Assembly: GCA_937934295.1 (NCBI GenBank)
Contig: CALHAI010000004.1
Coordinates: forward strand, 248,001-312,000
DNA: 64,000 nt
Reading direction: 5' to 3'
Source: an uncultured Blastocatellia bacterium
Lineage (GTDB): Bacteria; Acidobacteriota; Blastocatellia; HR10
Shown: positions 38,169-46,929 of the stretch, one piece after another
How positions within the stretch are numbered: the stretch's first letter is position 1
How the letters are laid out: every line of letters starts with the position of its first letter
Translations under genes and position numbers: made by a program
Notes under the pieces: generated by a model
The model's database searches: none
What the model saw: only the letters and a program-made list of their open reading frames with translations
What the model was told of the DNA's origin: nothing

Positions 38169-39664
38169 CGGTCGCTCAAAGAGGCCTGCTCGGCTGGCTC
38201 CGTGGGATGGGGGATCATGAGGCCCCTCAGCTCGCGCAGTTCAGAACGGAGCAGGAGCGCGAGAGCAAGTGCGTGGGTGATTCCACCTCCCAGGAGGAGC
38301 GCAAGGAGCATTTGCCATGAAGGCAGCGCGAGCGATCCAGAAGCCCAGCGCAGCAGCCATGCCATGAGGAGAACGCCCCCCGCACTGAGGATCACGGGAC
38401 GTATGGCTATCCAGAAATCCATGGGCTTCCAGCGAAGTGCGTGGAAGACGGTCGCCGTGACGACTCCCGCCAGGCTCAGGAAAACGAGCGCCGTCGCCGC
38501 AGCGACGCCAGCGATCCCCCATCGCAGGCTCATGGCGACGGCCATCACGAAAACAGGGGCCGCGCCGAGCGCGCATTTGAAGTTGAGATCGGGACGTCCG
38601 ATGGCGTTGGACAGCTCTCCGGCTCCGAGCATCAGGCATCGCCCGATGGCGTGAAGGAGCAGAAGTTGAAGCGGAAGGACGGCAGGCCCCCACTTCTCTC
38701 CGTAGATGACGCGCACGTATTCCGAAGCGGCGACAAGGAGAAGGAGAAGAGGAGGGATCGCGATCCCGATGCTGATTCGCATGAACCGGAGATAGGCCGC
38801 GCGCAGCTCGGCTGGTCGTTCGCGCAGCCGCGCGAAGATTGGGAAGGCGACGTGCGAGAAGACGCCCATGAACAGCGTGGGCAGCATCATGCTTTGATTG
38901 TAGGCGAATGCGTAGAAGCCGAGAGGCGACGCACCCAGCCATTTTCCGATGAGAATGTAATCGGCGTTTTGCATCGCGTAGGCCGTCAAATCATTGCCGA
39001 AGACGTGTCGCCCGTAGCGGATGATTTCTCTCCATGGCCGACGAGACCAGTGGGGCGCGGGACGCCAGGCGCAGAGCTTCCAATTCAGGGCGACAGTGAG
39101 AGGAGCGGCGATGACGAAAGGCACGACCAAGCTCCAGACGCCGGCGCCCCACTGTGCCAAAGCGAGGCTGATCCCCGTCCCGATGAGCGTCGTCGCGATT
39201 TGGGGTAAGACGAGCTTTCCGGTCTCCAAGCGTCGGCGCAAAAGTGCTCCGTGCACGCTCCCCCATGGGGCGATCAACAGCGTGAGGCTCAGGGCGAGAA
39301 GAATGGGGATGAGATCGGGGCGACCGTAGAACCCGGCGATCACGGGGGCAGTCGCAACCTGAAGCGCGAAGAGACCAAAGCCGACGATCACGCCGAGCCA
39401 AAACCCCGCTGTCAGGACTTCCGCGTGCTCCTCAGGGTGATAAATGAGATAGTGCCCGATCCCCACGTTCCCGAAAAGGGCGATGAGCGTCGTCACGGTG
39501 AGGCCTAGGCTCATGAGGCCGAAATCTTCAGGCATGAGCCAACGGGCGAGCGCAATCCCGGCGAAGAAGTTGATGGCGCGCACGAAGACCTGCGCGCCGA
39601 TCCAAGAGATCGAACCCTTATAAAAGGCACGCGCTAACGCTTCATGGCGAGCGCTCTCGCTCAT
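38165..39664 (-). CDS. Lipopolysaccharide/oligosaccharide flippase (Wzx-like, MOP superfamily)
   Basis: 499 residues with about 12-14 TM helices. The N-terminus KGSISWIGAQVFVRAINFFAGIALARWLMPEDFGLMSLG is typical of the polysaccharide-synthesis flippases. Further motifs are NADYILIGKWLGASPLGFYAFAYN and the C-terminal hydrophobic pairs. It moves lipid-linked glycan units across the inner membrane. GGAGGCGGC precedes the ATG. It is transcribed with the downstream glycosyltransferase gene and fits with the Wzc-like kinase. Confidence 0.9.
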   Translation of the reverse strand: MSESARHEALARAFYKGSISWIGAQVFVRAINFFAGIALARWLMPEDFGLMSLGLTVTTLIALFGNVGIGHYLIYHPEEHAEVLTAGFWLGVIVGFGLFALQVATAPVIAGFYGRPDLIPILLALSLTLLIAPWGSVHGALLRRRLETGKLVLPQIATTLIGTGISLALAQWGAGVWSLVVPFVIAAPLTVALNWKLCAWRPAPHWSRRPWREIIRYGRHVFGNDLTAYAMQNADYILIGKWLGASPLGFYAFAYNQSMMLPTLFMGVFSHVAFPIFARLRERPAELRAAYLRFMRISIGIAIPPLLLLLVAASEYVRVIYGEKWGPAVLPLQLLLLHAIGRCLMLGAGELSNAIGRPDLNFKCALGAAPVFVMAVAMSLRWGIAGVAAATALVFLSLAGVVTATVFHALRWKPMDFWIAIRPVILSAGGVLLMAWLLRWASGSLALPSWQMLLALLLGGGITHALALALLLRSELRELRGLMIPHPTEPAEQASLSDR

Positions 39665-39688
39665 GCCGCCTCCTGACTCGCGTCGCTT

Positions 39689-39717
39689 ATGATAAAGAGC
39701 GCGCGCGCGTCAGACAA
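39689..39717 (-). promoter_or_regulatory. Promoter of the flippase-glycosyltransferase pair
   Basis: On the minus strand TTGTCT, 17-bp spacer, TATCAT, ending 24 nt before the flippase ATG. The spacer contains an alternating GC run. Confidence 0.6.
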
Positions 39718-39736
39718 CTTCGTGCGGAGGATGAGC

Positions 39737-39765
39737 TTGCGCGGCGTGCCGGGAATGCATATGAT
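39737..39765 (+). promoter_or_regulatory. Promoter of the SDR-queD-OCD-amidohydrolase operon
   Basis: TTGCGC, 17-bp spacer, TATGAT, 23 nt before the SDR ATG, with a purine-rich ribosome-binding site (GAAGGGGG) in between. It diverges from the flippase promoter. Confidence 0.6.
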
Positions 39766-39788
39766 CTCTCCGAAGGGGGCAGCCGAGT

Positions 39789-40526
39789 ATGGAGCTCAAA
39801 GGACGAGGCGCGTTGGTCACCGGAGCGGCCAAGCGCGTGGGGAGAGCGATCGCGCTCGCTTTGGCCGAACGCGGCGCGGATGTCGTCGTGCATTACCATC
39901 GTTCCGAGGAGGCCGCGCGCGAGGCCGTGCGCGCGCTCGAAGCCCGGGGCGTTCGCGCCCTCGCCGTGCGGGCGGATCTCGGGGAAGTCCGCGAGATCGA
40001 GCGATTGGTCGAGCACGCGGCGCGTTTCCTTGGCCGTCTCGACGTCTTGGTGAATAACGCCTCGGTCTTCTTCCGAACGCCCTTCGGCTCGATCACCGAA
40101 GAGCAGTGGGACCTCAATCTCGATGTAAATCTCAAGGCTCCCTTCTTCTGCGCCCAGTATGCGGCGCGCTTCATGCGGGAGCAAGGCGAGGGGAAGATCA
40201 TCAACATCGCCGATTGGGCCGGATTTCGACCCTACGCGGGATACATCCCGTATTGCGTCTCGAAGGCGGGGCTGATCGCGCTGACGCAGGTTTTGGCGAA
40301 GACGTTGGCCCCGACGATCTTGGTCAATGCCGTCGCGCCGGGACCGGTCCTCCTGCCGGAGGACTATGACGAGGAGGAGGCGCGCGCGATCATCGAGGGC
40401 ACACTGCTGAAGCGGCTCGGATCGCCCGAGGACGTCGTTCGCGCCGTGCTCTTTTTGATCGAGGGGGGCGATTTCATCACCGGACACACGCTCGTCGTAG
40501 ATGGAGGCCGGCTCATCGGTTCATAG
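39789..40526 (+). CDS. SDR oxidoreductase of the pteridine reductase (PTR1/FolM) type
   Basis: 245 residues. The NAD(P) motif TGAAKRVGRAIA, in place of the usual TGxxxGIG, is characteristic of PTR1/FolM. The catalytic Ser position holds Asp142 (IINIADWAG), followed by Tyr155 and Lys159 (YCVSK). The Asp-to-Tyr spacing of 13 residues matches PTR1. This predicts reduction of dihydropterins or dihydrofolate rather than 3-ketoacyl-ACP. The next gene, 27 nt downstream, encodes a pterin synthase homologue, which agrees. FabG-like activity is the alternative. Confidence 0.82.
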   Translation: MELKGRGALVTGAAKRVGRAIALALAERGADVVVHYHRSEEAAREAVRALEARGVRALAVRADLGEVREIERLVEHAARFLGRLDVLVNNASVFFRTPFGSITEEQWDLNLDVNLKAPFFCAQYAARFMREQGEGKIINIADWAGFRPYAGYIPYCVSKAGLIALTQVLAKTLAPTILVNAVAPGPVLLPEDYDEEEARAIIEGTLLKRLGSPEDVVRAVLFLIEGGDFITGHTLVVDGGRLIGS

Positions 40527-40553
40527 ACCGAGCGCACGAACAAGGAGGGTGAG

Positions 40554-40973
40554 ATGTTCAGAGCGACGAAGGAGATCTTCTTCTGCTACGGCCATCGGCT
40601 CTTGAATTACGCGGGCAAGTGCCGCAATCTGCATGGGCATAATGCTCGCGCGGAGGTCGAGTTGGCCGCCGAACGCCTCGATGACCGCCACATGGTCGTG
40701 GATTTCGACGAGATCAAGGCGGTCGTGAAGTCGTGGATCGACGAGTATCTCGACCACAAGATGGTTTTGTGTAAGGAGGATCCGCTCCTGCCCGTGCTCC
40801 GCGAGCACGGTGTGGCATGCTTTGTCCTGGAGACGAATCCGACGGCCGAAGCGCTGGCCAAGCTCATCTTCGATGTGGCCGCAGAGCGAGGATTTCCCGT
40901 CGCGCGCGTGACCGTGTGGGAGACGGCCGATTCATTCGCGACGTATGAGCCCTCGGGCGGAGAACGGGGGTGA
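40554..40973 (+). CDS. queD: 6-Carboxy/6-pyruvoyl-tetrahydropterin synthase homologue (QueD/PTPS)
   Basis: 139 residues. Zinc ligands are His14, His27 and His29 (YGHRLL, LHGHNA), and the catalytic Cys is 23 (KCRNLHGHN). The usual VVDFDEIKAVV and YLDHKMV follow, with TVWET near the C-terminus. QueD turns dihydroneopterin triphosphate into carboxy-tetrahydropterin for queuosine. PTPS makes the BH4 precursor. QueE, QueF and QueA are in the window, favouring QueD. Pairing with a PTR1-like gene leaves a tetrahydropterin role open. AAGGAGGGTGAG precedes the ATG. Confidence 0.9.
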   Translation: MFRATKEIFFCYGHRLLNYAGKCRNLHGHNARAEVELAAERLDDRHMVVDFDEIKAVVKSWIDEYLDHKMVLCKEDPLLPVLREHGVACFVLETNPTAEALAKLIFDVAAERGFPVARVTVWETADSFATYEPSGGERG

Positions 40974-40991
40974 ATCGGATGGGAGATCGCC

Positions 40992-41951
40992 ATGGCGCTG
41001 CTTCTGACCGAATCGGATGTGGAGCGTCTGTTGACGATGGAGCTGGCGCTTGAGGCTGTTGAGGAGGCCTTCCGTGAGCAGGCCGAAGGTCGCGCGAGCA
41101 ACGAACCGCGTCGTCGTCTTCGCGTTCCGCGTGGGACGTTGCACCTGATGAGCGCCGCGGTGCTCGTGCGAGGGGTCTTGGGTGTCAAGGCCTATACCTC
41201 GTTCCCCAGCGGCGTACGGTTTCTCGTCCTCCTCTATGACATGGAGACGGGATCACTCTTGGCTCTCATCGAGGCGAATCGGCTCGGGCAAATGCGCACG
41301 GGAGCGGCCAGCGGCGTCGCCACGCGATACATGGCGCGACCGGACGCGCACACGCTTGGGATCTTCGGGACCGGCTGGCAAGCGCAAAGCCAAGTGCAGG
41401 CCATCTGTGCCGTCCGACCGATTCGGCGAGTCCTCGCCTACAGCCGCACGCCGGAGCGACGGGAAGCGTTTTGCCGGGCGATGGCGGAGAAACTGGGCAT
41501 CGAAGTCATCCCAGCCGAACGGCCTGAAGACGTCGTCGCCGCAGCCAACATCCTCGTCACGGCGACGACGGCGCGCGAGCCCGTCTTCGATGGACGGTGG
41601 GTGCCTGAAGGCGTTCACATCAACGCGATCGGGGGAAATGCGCTCCTTCGCCGCGAGTTCGATGACGAGGTGATCCGACGGGCACGCACCATTGTCGTGG
41701 ATTCCAAGGATCAGGCGCGGATCGAATGCGGAGAGTTCCTTCATGCCATCGAGCGCGGACGCTTGGCGTGGGAGGCTGTCCATGAGTTGAGAGAGGTCGT
41801 CGCCGGACGCCTCATCGCTCGGCAGCATCCTTCGGACATCACGCTCTTCAAATCCCTGGGTATCGCCTTGGAGGACGTGGCGGTCGCTGCTCGCGTCTTC
41901 GAGCGCGCTCGCCAGGAGGGCTTCGGTCAGACGATCCGTCTCCTGGAGTGA
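40992..41951 (+). CDS. Ornithine cyclodeaminase/mu-crystallin family dehydrogenase
   Basis: 319 residues. The dinucleotide fold reads [17 protein letters not shown]. Family motifs are [51 protein letters not shown] and [13 protein letters not shown]. Members include ornithine cyclodeaminase, alanine dehydrogenase and ketimine reductases; the substrate is not predictable. It starts 18 nt after queD. Confidence 0.88.
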   Translation: MALLLTESDVERLLTMELALEAVEEAFREQAEGRASNEPRRRLRVPRGTLHLMSAAVLVRGVLGVKAYTSFPSGVRFLVLLYDMETGSLLALIEANRLGQMRTGAASGVATRYMARPDAHTLGIFGTGWQAQSQVQAICAVRPIRRVLAYSRTPERREAFCRAMAEKLGIEVIPAERPEDVVAAANILVTATTAREPVFDGRWVPEGVHINAIGGNALLRREFDDEVIRRARTIVVDSKDQARIECGEFLHAIERGRLAWEAVHELREVVAGRLIARQHPSDITLFKSLGIALEDVAVAARVFERARQEGFGQTIRLLE

Positions 41952-42022
41952 ACCTCCCGTGAGGCTTCCGAGCATCAGGATGGAGTTCGGCGAGCCATCG
42001 CTGACACGGGTGAGGGGGATAT

Positions 42023-42880
42023 ATGGGGTGCGCGTACATGGCCATTGACGTTCACGTGCACATCATGCCGTGGTGGATGATCAAGCCGGAGGCGGCGATG
42101 AGCTTGAAGCGCGACGCGCGCGCGTTTGAAGACCTGATCCGCATCATGGAAGACCCCGATCGCTTCATCGAACTTTTGGATGCGGCGGGCGTCCAGAAGG
42201 CAGGACTCATCAATTATGTGAGTCCGGACATCATGGGGTTCACCGACGAGGTGAACGATTTCTCCGCGCGATATGCCCGTCGGTATCCGGATCGGCTGAT
42301 CCCCTTTGGCTCCGTCCATCCGCGATTCTCCAAAGACCCAGCCGGAGAGATGAATCGGCTGGTCGATCTCGGCATTCGCGCGATCAAGATTCACCCGCCG
42401 CACCAATTGATCTATCCGAACGATTACCTGAACGGTATGAGGGCCCTTGAGGTCATCTATTGCAAGGCCATTGAATACCGCATGCCCGTGATGATCCATA
42501 CGGGGACGTCCGTCTTCCCCGGCGCGCGCAATAAGTTCGGCGATCCGATCCATGTGGACGATGTGGCCGTTGACTTCCCGGAGCTGACGCTCATTTTGGC
42601 GCACGGTGGGCGTCCGCTCTGGATGTCAACGTGCGTCTTCTTGCTGCGCCGGCATCGGAATGTCTACATGGACATTTCGAGCATCCCCCCACAGAACTTG
42701 CTCGCCTATTTCCCTCAGCTCGAGAAGCTGGCCGACAAGACCATGTTCGGCTCGGATTGGCCAGGCCCCGGCGTTCCGGGGATCCGGGCCAATATCGAGG
42801 CCTTCCTTCGGCTCCCTCTCTCTGAGGAGGCAAAGCGGAAGATCTTGCGAGAGACAGCCCTGACGGTCTTCGGCGGATGA
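42023..42880 (+). CDS. Amidohydrolase-2 (ACMSD-like) family metalloenzyme
   Basis: 285 residues with a TIM-barrel metal site: DVHVHIMP (HxH), IKIHPPHQ, MIHTGTSVFPG, LAHGG, and GSDWPGPG (metal Asp). This subfamily includes decarboxylases and hydrolases of cyclic carboxylates. ATG 42023 has GAGGGGG 5 nt upstream; ATG 42038 is an alternative. As the last gene of a pterin-related operon its substrate may be linked to that pathway. That link is inference. Confidence 0.82.
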   Translation: MGCAYMAIDVHVHIMPWWMIKPEAAMSLKRDARAFEDLIRIMEDPDRFIELLDAAGVQKAGLINYVSPDIMGFTDEVNDFSARYARRYPDRLIPFGSVHPRFSKDPAGEMNRLVDLGIRAIKIHPPHQLIYPNDYLNGMRALEVIYCKAIEYRMPVMIHTGTSVFPGARNKFGDPIHVDDVAVDFPELTLILAHGGRPLWMSTCVFLLRRHRNVYMDISSIPPQNLLAYFPQLEKLADKTMFGSDWPGPGVPGIRANIEAFLRLPLSEEAKRKILRETALTVFGG

Positions 42881-42904
42881 CGGTTTTACCCATGGAGCGC
42901 CCTT

Positions 42905-42946
42905 TGGCAAAGCAAAAGCTCCGTTGAAGTCTTGACTCCAACGGAG
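42905..42946 (-). terminator. Intrinsic terminator on the minus strand
   Basis: CTCCGTTG pairs with CAACGGAG around a 12-nt loop. Read on the minus strand it is followed by CTTTTGCTTTG. It sits 10 nt past the stop of the small ORF 42957-43130. There is no T-tract on the plus strand, so it serves the minus strand. Confidence 0.6.
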
Positions 42947-42956
42947 CGAAGAGGCT

Positions 42957-43130
42957 CTATGAACTGTGGCGATGAGTAAGGTAGCGGAGGATGAGCTTGT
43001 TGGCCATACGGCGATCACCGTATTTTTCCGCCTGCGGAGGTCGGATTTTCGCTGTGTGACGGGACATCGGCTCTTGCTGCTGGTGGTGGCGCGCTTTCTT
43101 CCGCGTCTTCGAGAAATCTCTTGACGCCAT
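42957..43130 (-). CDS. Small basic ORF (57 aa), function unknown
   Basis: Not in the ORF track. It fills an otherwise empty gap of about 310 bp and is followed at once by a minus-strand terminator. The product is rich in Arg, Lys and His. Its second half (KIRPPQAEKYGDRRMANKLI) is loosely like the start of ribosomal protein S7, but too short and weak to call. ATG 43130 overlaps the divergent promoter of the next gene; ATG 43067 (36 aa) is an alternative. Neither has a good Shine-Dalgarno. A TATAGT box lies 12 nt before ATG 43130 on the minus strand. Confidence 0.45.
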   Translation of the reverse strand: MASRDFSKTRKKARHHQQQEPMSRHTAKIRPPQAEKYGDRRMANKLILRYLTHRHSS

Positions 43131-43150
43131 TAGGAGGGGCGTACTATAAG
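43121..43150 (+). promoter_or_regulatory. Promoter of the hypothetical gene at 43196
   Basis: TTGACG, 18-bp spacer, TATAAG. The ORF-track start codon at 43121 is the -35 box itself, so the true start must be downstream. Confidence 0.65.
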
Positions 43151-43195
43151 ATGGAGCTGTGCGATGAGCGGCCTGAGGAGAGGATAGCGATCATT

Positions 43196-43855
43196 ATGTC
43201 GCGAGGTAACGAAGGCCTTTGGGAAAAGCTCGCGCGCTTGTCTCCCCATGTCGAGGCGATCACGGTGTTACGAACCCTCAAGCAGTTGGATCAGGAGTTC
43301 GGACACCTCTCCCACGACCAGCGGCTTCTCTTCTTAGCCGAGGCTCTGCGGAAGCGGAACTTCTTCTCCTCGTTCCAAGACTGTTTGGAGATGGCGGCCC
43401 TGTGGATGGATGCGAACCTGCGCGACCATACGGATCTGGAGTCGGTCGTGGGAACGACCGCGGCTTCGTCCGATCAACCGAAAGGCGAAGGGAACGCGAC
43501 GACCCTCGAGCTCAGCACAGCCGTTTCGCCAATAGAGAGGGAGAACGAACCGTCCCCTTCGATTGGCGAACGAGAGGGATTGATCCGGGAATTGGTTCGC
43601 ATGATCGTCAGCCAGATCGAATCCTCCTGCGGGTGGGGCGAGCGCGAATTGGTGAGTGTGGAACGCGATGGGGTCGTTCAGATCCTCGACCTGCTGCGTC
43701 TGCTGCGCGCGGAGCCGGAACTTTTCGACTATGCGCTTGAGGAGGTGCGCGGTCTTTTGGATCGGCTGGAAGCCGAGCGGAAGGCTTCCGTGCGAAGGAT
43801 TCGGTGGGAGGCGGAGGCTGAGGGGGAACCGCCATACAGCGAAGGGGGGACATAG
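43196..43855 (+). CDS. Hypothetical cytoplasmic protein (219 aa)
   Basis: I start at ATG 43196, about 39 nt past the predicted transcription start, with GAGGAGAGG upstream. The product is soluble, acidic and mostly helical. The N-terminal 80 residues (LSPHVEAITVLRTLKQLDQEFGHLSHDQ) and the C-terminal 90 residues look like separate helical units, joined by a low-complexity Ser/Thr/Glu/Pro linker at about 85-125. I recognise no family. It is convergent with the helicase gene. Confidence 0.7.
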   Translation: MSRGNEGLWEKLARLSPHVEAITVLRTLKQLDQEFGHLSHDQRLLFLAEALRKRNFFSSFQDCLEMAALWMDANLRDHTDLESVVGTTAASSDQPKGEGNATTLELSTAVSPIERENEPSPSIGEREGLIRELVRMIVSQIESSCGWGERELVSVERDGVVQILDLLRLLRAEPELFDYALEEVRGLLDRLEAERKASVRRIRWEAEAEGEPPYSEGGT

Positions 43856-43875
43856 CGCGCGATCGCCTCGTCCCT

Positions 43876-46167
43876 TCACGAGACGAGCTCCAAGGGAGCA
43901 ATCCCTTCTACGAACTTTCGGTTCCCGGCGCCGGGGAAAGCGACCATCAGCGTAACGAAGGCATCCGTTTCCTCTCGATTGATGACCTGGCCAATGCCAT
44001 AGCGCGGATGGCGCACGCGGGCACCTATAGGGAAGCGCGGGCGTACGGAGGGCGAAGTCTCCTCCCGTTGCTCGCGCGGGATGTCTGGAGCTGCCGCGCG
44101 CGATTTTGTTTGGTCGCGCTCCCGGAAGAATGGCTCGCTCTGCGCGATCCAGTTGTACGTGGGATCGGTGTAGGAAGAGCGCTTCGCCGTTACGGAGAGG
44201 TCTTCCAGAAGATCAGGTGGGAGTTCCCGCAAAAACCGCGAGGGAGTCGTCGAGGTGGGCTCTCCTCGGCGGCGTCGCGTGCGCGCGTACGTGAGATAGA
44301 GCTGCCGTTCGGCGCGCGTGATGGCGACGTAGAAGAGGCGGCGCTCTTCCTCCAACTCTTCGGGATCCTCGCTTGAACGCGCGTGCGGGAAGAGCCCCTC
44401 TTCCAATCCCACAATGAAGACGATGGGGAACTCAAGCCCTTTCGCGCTGTGCATCGTCATCAGCGTGATCAACGCATTCGGATCATAATCGTCCGCGTCG
44501 GAGACGAGCGCTGTGCGATCTACGAACTCGCGCGCCGTTTCGCCTCGTTCATCGGCTTCCACCGCGGCGCTCAACAGCTCTTCCAGATTCTGCAATCGGT
44601 TTTCGGCTTCCCATGGGTCGGTCGCCAAGAGCATTCGCTCGCGCAAGGCGTACGCGTATCCCGTCTCATGGATCGCGAGGCGAAAAGTCTCAGCGATGGT
44701 TCCCTGTTGGATGCAGGCGCGGAGGCGCTCGATAAGGTGAACGAAAGCGCGCGCGCTCTCCAGGGTCCGTTCCGGCAGCTGTCGTTCGATCAGCGCCAAT
44801 TGCAACGCGTCCCAAAGTGGCGATTGGACCGTGTGCGCCAAGTGCTCGAGCGCACCGAGCGTCTTCTTCCCGATCCCGCGCGGCGGGACATTCAGGATGC
44901 GGCGCAGACTCTCGTCATCCCAGGGATTCAGCGCGAGCCGCACGTAAGCGAGCACATCGCGAATCTCCGTCCGCTTGTAGAAAGAGAAACCGCCGACGAT
45001 TCGGAACGGCAGGCCCGCGCGACGACAGGCTTCTTCGAAGAGTCGCGATTGCGCGTTCGTCCGATAGAGGACGGCCACCCGCGCCTGCGGATCGCGCTCC
45101 ATATGCCGGCGGATTTGCTCCACCACGAATTCGGCTTCCTCTTCCGCCGTCTCTGCGACGTAATATCCGAGTGGGGGGCCGTCTTCGTTCTCCGTCCACA
45201 AGACCTTCTCCGGGCGTTTGGTGTTGTGACGAATCACGGCGTTGGCGACGGCGAGAATGGTCTTCGTCGAGCGGTAGTTCCTCTCGAGCGTGACGATACG
45301 CGCGTTCGGGAAGTAGCGCTCGAATTCGAGCACGTTATGCAAATCGGCCCCGCGCCATCGGTAAATGCTTTGATCGGGATCGCCAACGACGCAGAGATGT
45401 CGTGCGCGTTCCCCCGCCGTCGCGCACGCGGCCTCGCCCGCTGCGAGCAAGAGCAGAAGCTCCAGTTGCAAACGGTTCGTGTCCTGATACTCGTCCACGA
45501 GGATGAAGCGGAATTGCTCTCGATACCGAGCGCACAACTGCCGTTCCTGTCGGAGCAATACCACAGCCTTCAGCAAGAGATCGTCGAAATCAAGGGCGTT
45601 CGCTGCGCGCAGCCGCTGTTCGTACTGCTCGAAGAGCGAAAGCACGAGCGCGCGTTCGGGCGTCAGCGTCCATTCCGGATCGTCCCGGAGGTCGACCGGA
45701 GCGAGCCCGCGACTCTTGGCGCGACTGATGCGCGCCTGAATCGCACGGGGATGCAGGATGTGCTCGTCAAGCCCGCGCTCGCGTAGACATGTGCGAATGA
45801 GGCGGAGCTGATCATCTTCATCGTAGATGGAGAAATCCGAGGTGTAGCCTTGACCGAGGCTCTCGATGTGACGTCGAAGGAGGCGCGCGCAAAATCCGTG
45901 GAAGGTCCCGATCCAAGGGAGCGCTCTCGATGAATCGGCACCGAGCAGCCGCGCGACGCGCTCTCGCATCTCCTCGGCCGCCTTGTTGGTGAATGTGACG
46001 GCGAGGATGTGGGTCGGATCGGCGCCGAGCCGATCCAGCACGTAAGCGATCTTATACGTGATGACCCGCGTCTTCCCCGATCCCGCTCCCGCGAGCACGA
46101 GCAGCGGGCCATCCGTGTAGAGGACGGCCGCGCGTTGGCTGGGGTTGAGGTCGTTCAAATAGCTCAT
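43876..46167 (-). CDS. pcrA: UvrD/PcrA-type ATP-dependent 3'-5' DNA helicase
   Basis: Superfamily 1A helicase for repair and replication-fork maintenance. The 763-residue product shows the Q motif LNPSQRAAV, Walker A LAGAGSGKTRVI, AVTFTNKAAEEM, Walker B LVDEYQDTN, GDPDQSIYRWRGAD, LERNYRSTKTIL, MTMHSAKGLEFPIVFIVGLEEGLFPH, and VAITRAERQLYLTYA. The C-terminal 50 residues form the PcrA Tudor-like RNA-polymerase-binding domain (GARVRHPRYGIGQVI). It overlaps ubiE/menG by 4 nt. Confidence 0.96.
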   Translation of the reverse strand: MSYLNDLNPSQRAAVLYTDGPLLVLAGAGSGKTRVITYKIAYVLDRLGADPTHILAVTFTNKAAEEMRERVARLLGADSSRALPWIGTFHGFCARLLRRHIESLGQGYTSDFSIYDEDDQLRLIRTCLRERGLDEHILHPRAIQARISRAKSRGLAPVDLRDDPEWTLTPERALVLSLFEQYEQRLRAANALDFDDLLLKAVVLLRQERQLCARYREQFRFILVDEYQDTNRLQLELLLLLAAGEAACATAGERARHLCVVGDPDQSIYRWRGADLHNVLEFERYFPNARIVTLERNYRSTKTILAVANAVIRHNTKRPEKVLWTENEDGPPLGYYVAETAEEEAEFVVEQIRRHMERDPQARVAVLYRTNAQSRLFEEACRRAGLPFRIVGGFSFYKRTEIRDVLAYVRLALNPWDDESLRRILNVPPRGIGKKTLGALEHLAHTVQSPLWDALQLALIERQLPERTLESARAFVHLIERLRACIQQGTIAETFRLAIHETGYAYALRERMLLATDPWEAENRLQNLEELLSAAVEADERGETAREFVDRTALVSDADDYDPNALITLMTMHSAKGLEFPIVFIVGLEEGLFPHARSSEDPEELEEERRLFYVAITRAERQLYLTYARTRRRRGEPTSTTPSRFLRELPPDLLEDLSVTAKRSSYTDPTYNWIAQSEPFFRERDQTKSRAAAPDIPREQREETSPSVRPRFPIGARVRHPRYGIGQVINREETDAFVTLMVAFPGAGNRKFVEGIAPLELVS

Positions 46168-46865
46168 GATGTCTTCTCTCCGAGATGAAGTGCGGCGATT
46201 CCGCCGGTCAGATTGATGTACCGCACGGCAGTGAATCCAACAGCTTCGATCAATTGCGCCAATTCACGCTGATTCAGGAAGGCTTGTACCGAGTCGCGCA
46301 GGTAATCGTAAGGGCCCGGTACGCCGGAGATCCACCTCCCGAGGCGTGGGAGGAAGTTTCGGAAGTAGAAGAGGAAGACATGGCGGAAGATCGGGAACCG
46401 GGGTTGTGAGAATTCCAGGACGGCGACGACTCCGCCGGGGCGAAGCACGCGGTGGGCCTCGCGAAGCCCTCGCTCGGGCGATTCCAGATTCCGAAGGCCG
46501 AAGGCGATGGTCACGACCGAGAAGATGCCATCGGGGAATGGCAACTGCAGCGCATCGCCTTCGACGAGGAGGATGGGGGCTCGACGTCGCGCGATCTTCG
46601 CCTGCCCGATCCGAAGCATAGGACGGCAGAAATCCACGCCGATGACGTCGGCCTGTTGGGCCAGCTCAAGCGCGAGGTCGCCTGTGCCGCAGCAGAGGTC
46701 AAGGACGGGCGCCTTTGAGGAGAGATACGGGCGGAGTTGGCGCGCTACGAAACGGCGCCAGAACCGATCCACGTTAAGCGAGAGCAGATGGTTGAGCAGA
46801 TCGTATTGCGGCGCGATCGCCGCGAACATGCGCCGGATGCGCTCTCGGTGCTCGGTCCCCTCCAT
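46164..46865 (-). CDS. menG: Demethylmenaquinone/ubiquinone methyltransferase UbiE/MenG
   Basis: Performs the final C-methylation of menaquinone. From ATG 46865 it is 233 residues, the usual size; the longer ORF start (46946) crosses the divergent queE promoter. Motifs: MFAAIAPQYDLLNHLLSLNVDRFWRR, VLDLCCGTGDLALELA, FGLRNLESPERGLREAHRVLRPGG, VLEFSQPR, and LPRLGRWISG. Together with the MenC-like gene it supports menaquinone as the quinone of this organism. Confidence 0.94.
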   Translation of the reverse strand: MEGTEHRERIRRMFAAIAPQYDLLNHLLSLNVDRFWRRFVARQLRPYLSSKAPVLDLCCGTGDLALELAQQADVIGVDFCRPMLRIGQAKIARRRAPILLVEGDALQLPFPDGIFSVVTIAFGLRNLESPERGLREAHRVLRPGGVVAVLEFSQPRFPIFRHVFLFYFRNFLPRLGRWISGVPGPYDYLRDSVQAFLNQRELAQLIEAVGFTAVRYINLTGGIAALHLGEKTS

Positions 46866-46892
46866 CACGCCAGCCCCTTTCCCCCCTTCGCC

Positions 46893-46922
46893 TTGCACCC
46901 CTTTTCTCCTGAGAAGTAAAAT
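46893..46922 (+). promoter_or_regulatory. Promoter of queE
   Basis: TTGCAC, 18-bp spacer, TAAAAT. The expected start of transcription is near 46930, exactly where an in-frame GTG lies. Confidence 0.55.
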
Positions 46923-46929
46923 ATCGCTT

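Noticed and set aside
43010-43070. Small ORF as a fragment of ribosomal protein S7
   Set aside because: Only a loose resemblance (KYGDRRMANKLI). It is too short, and no other ribosomal protein gene is nearby.
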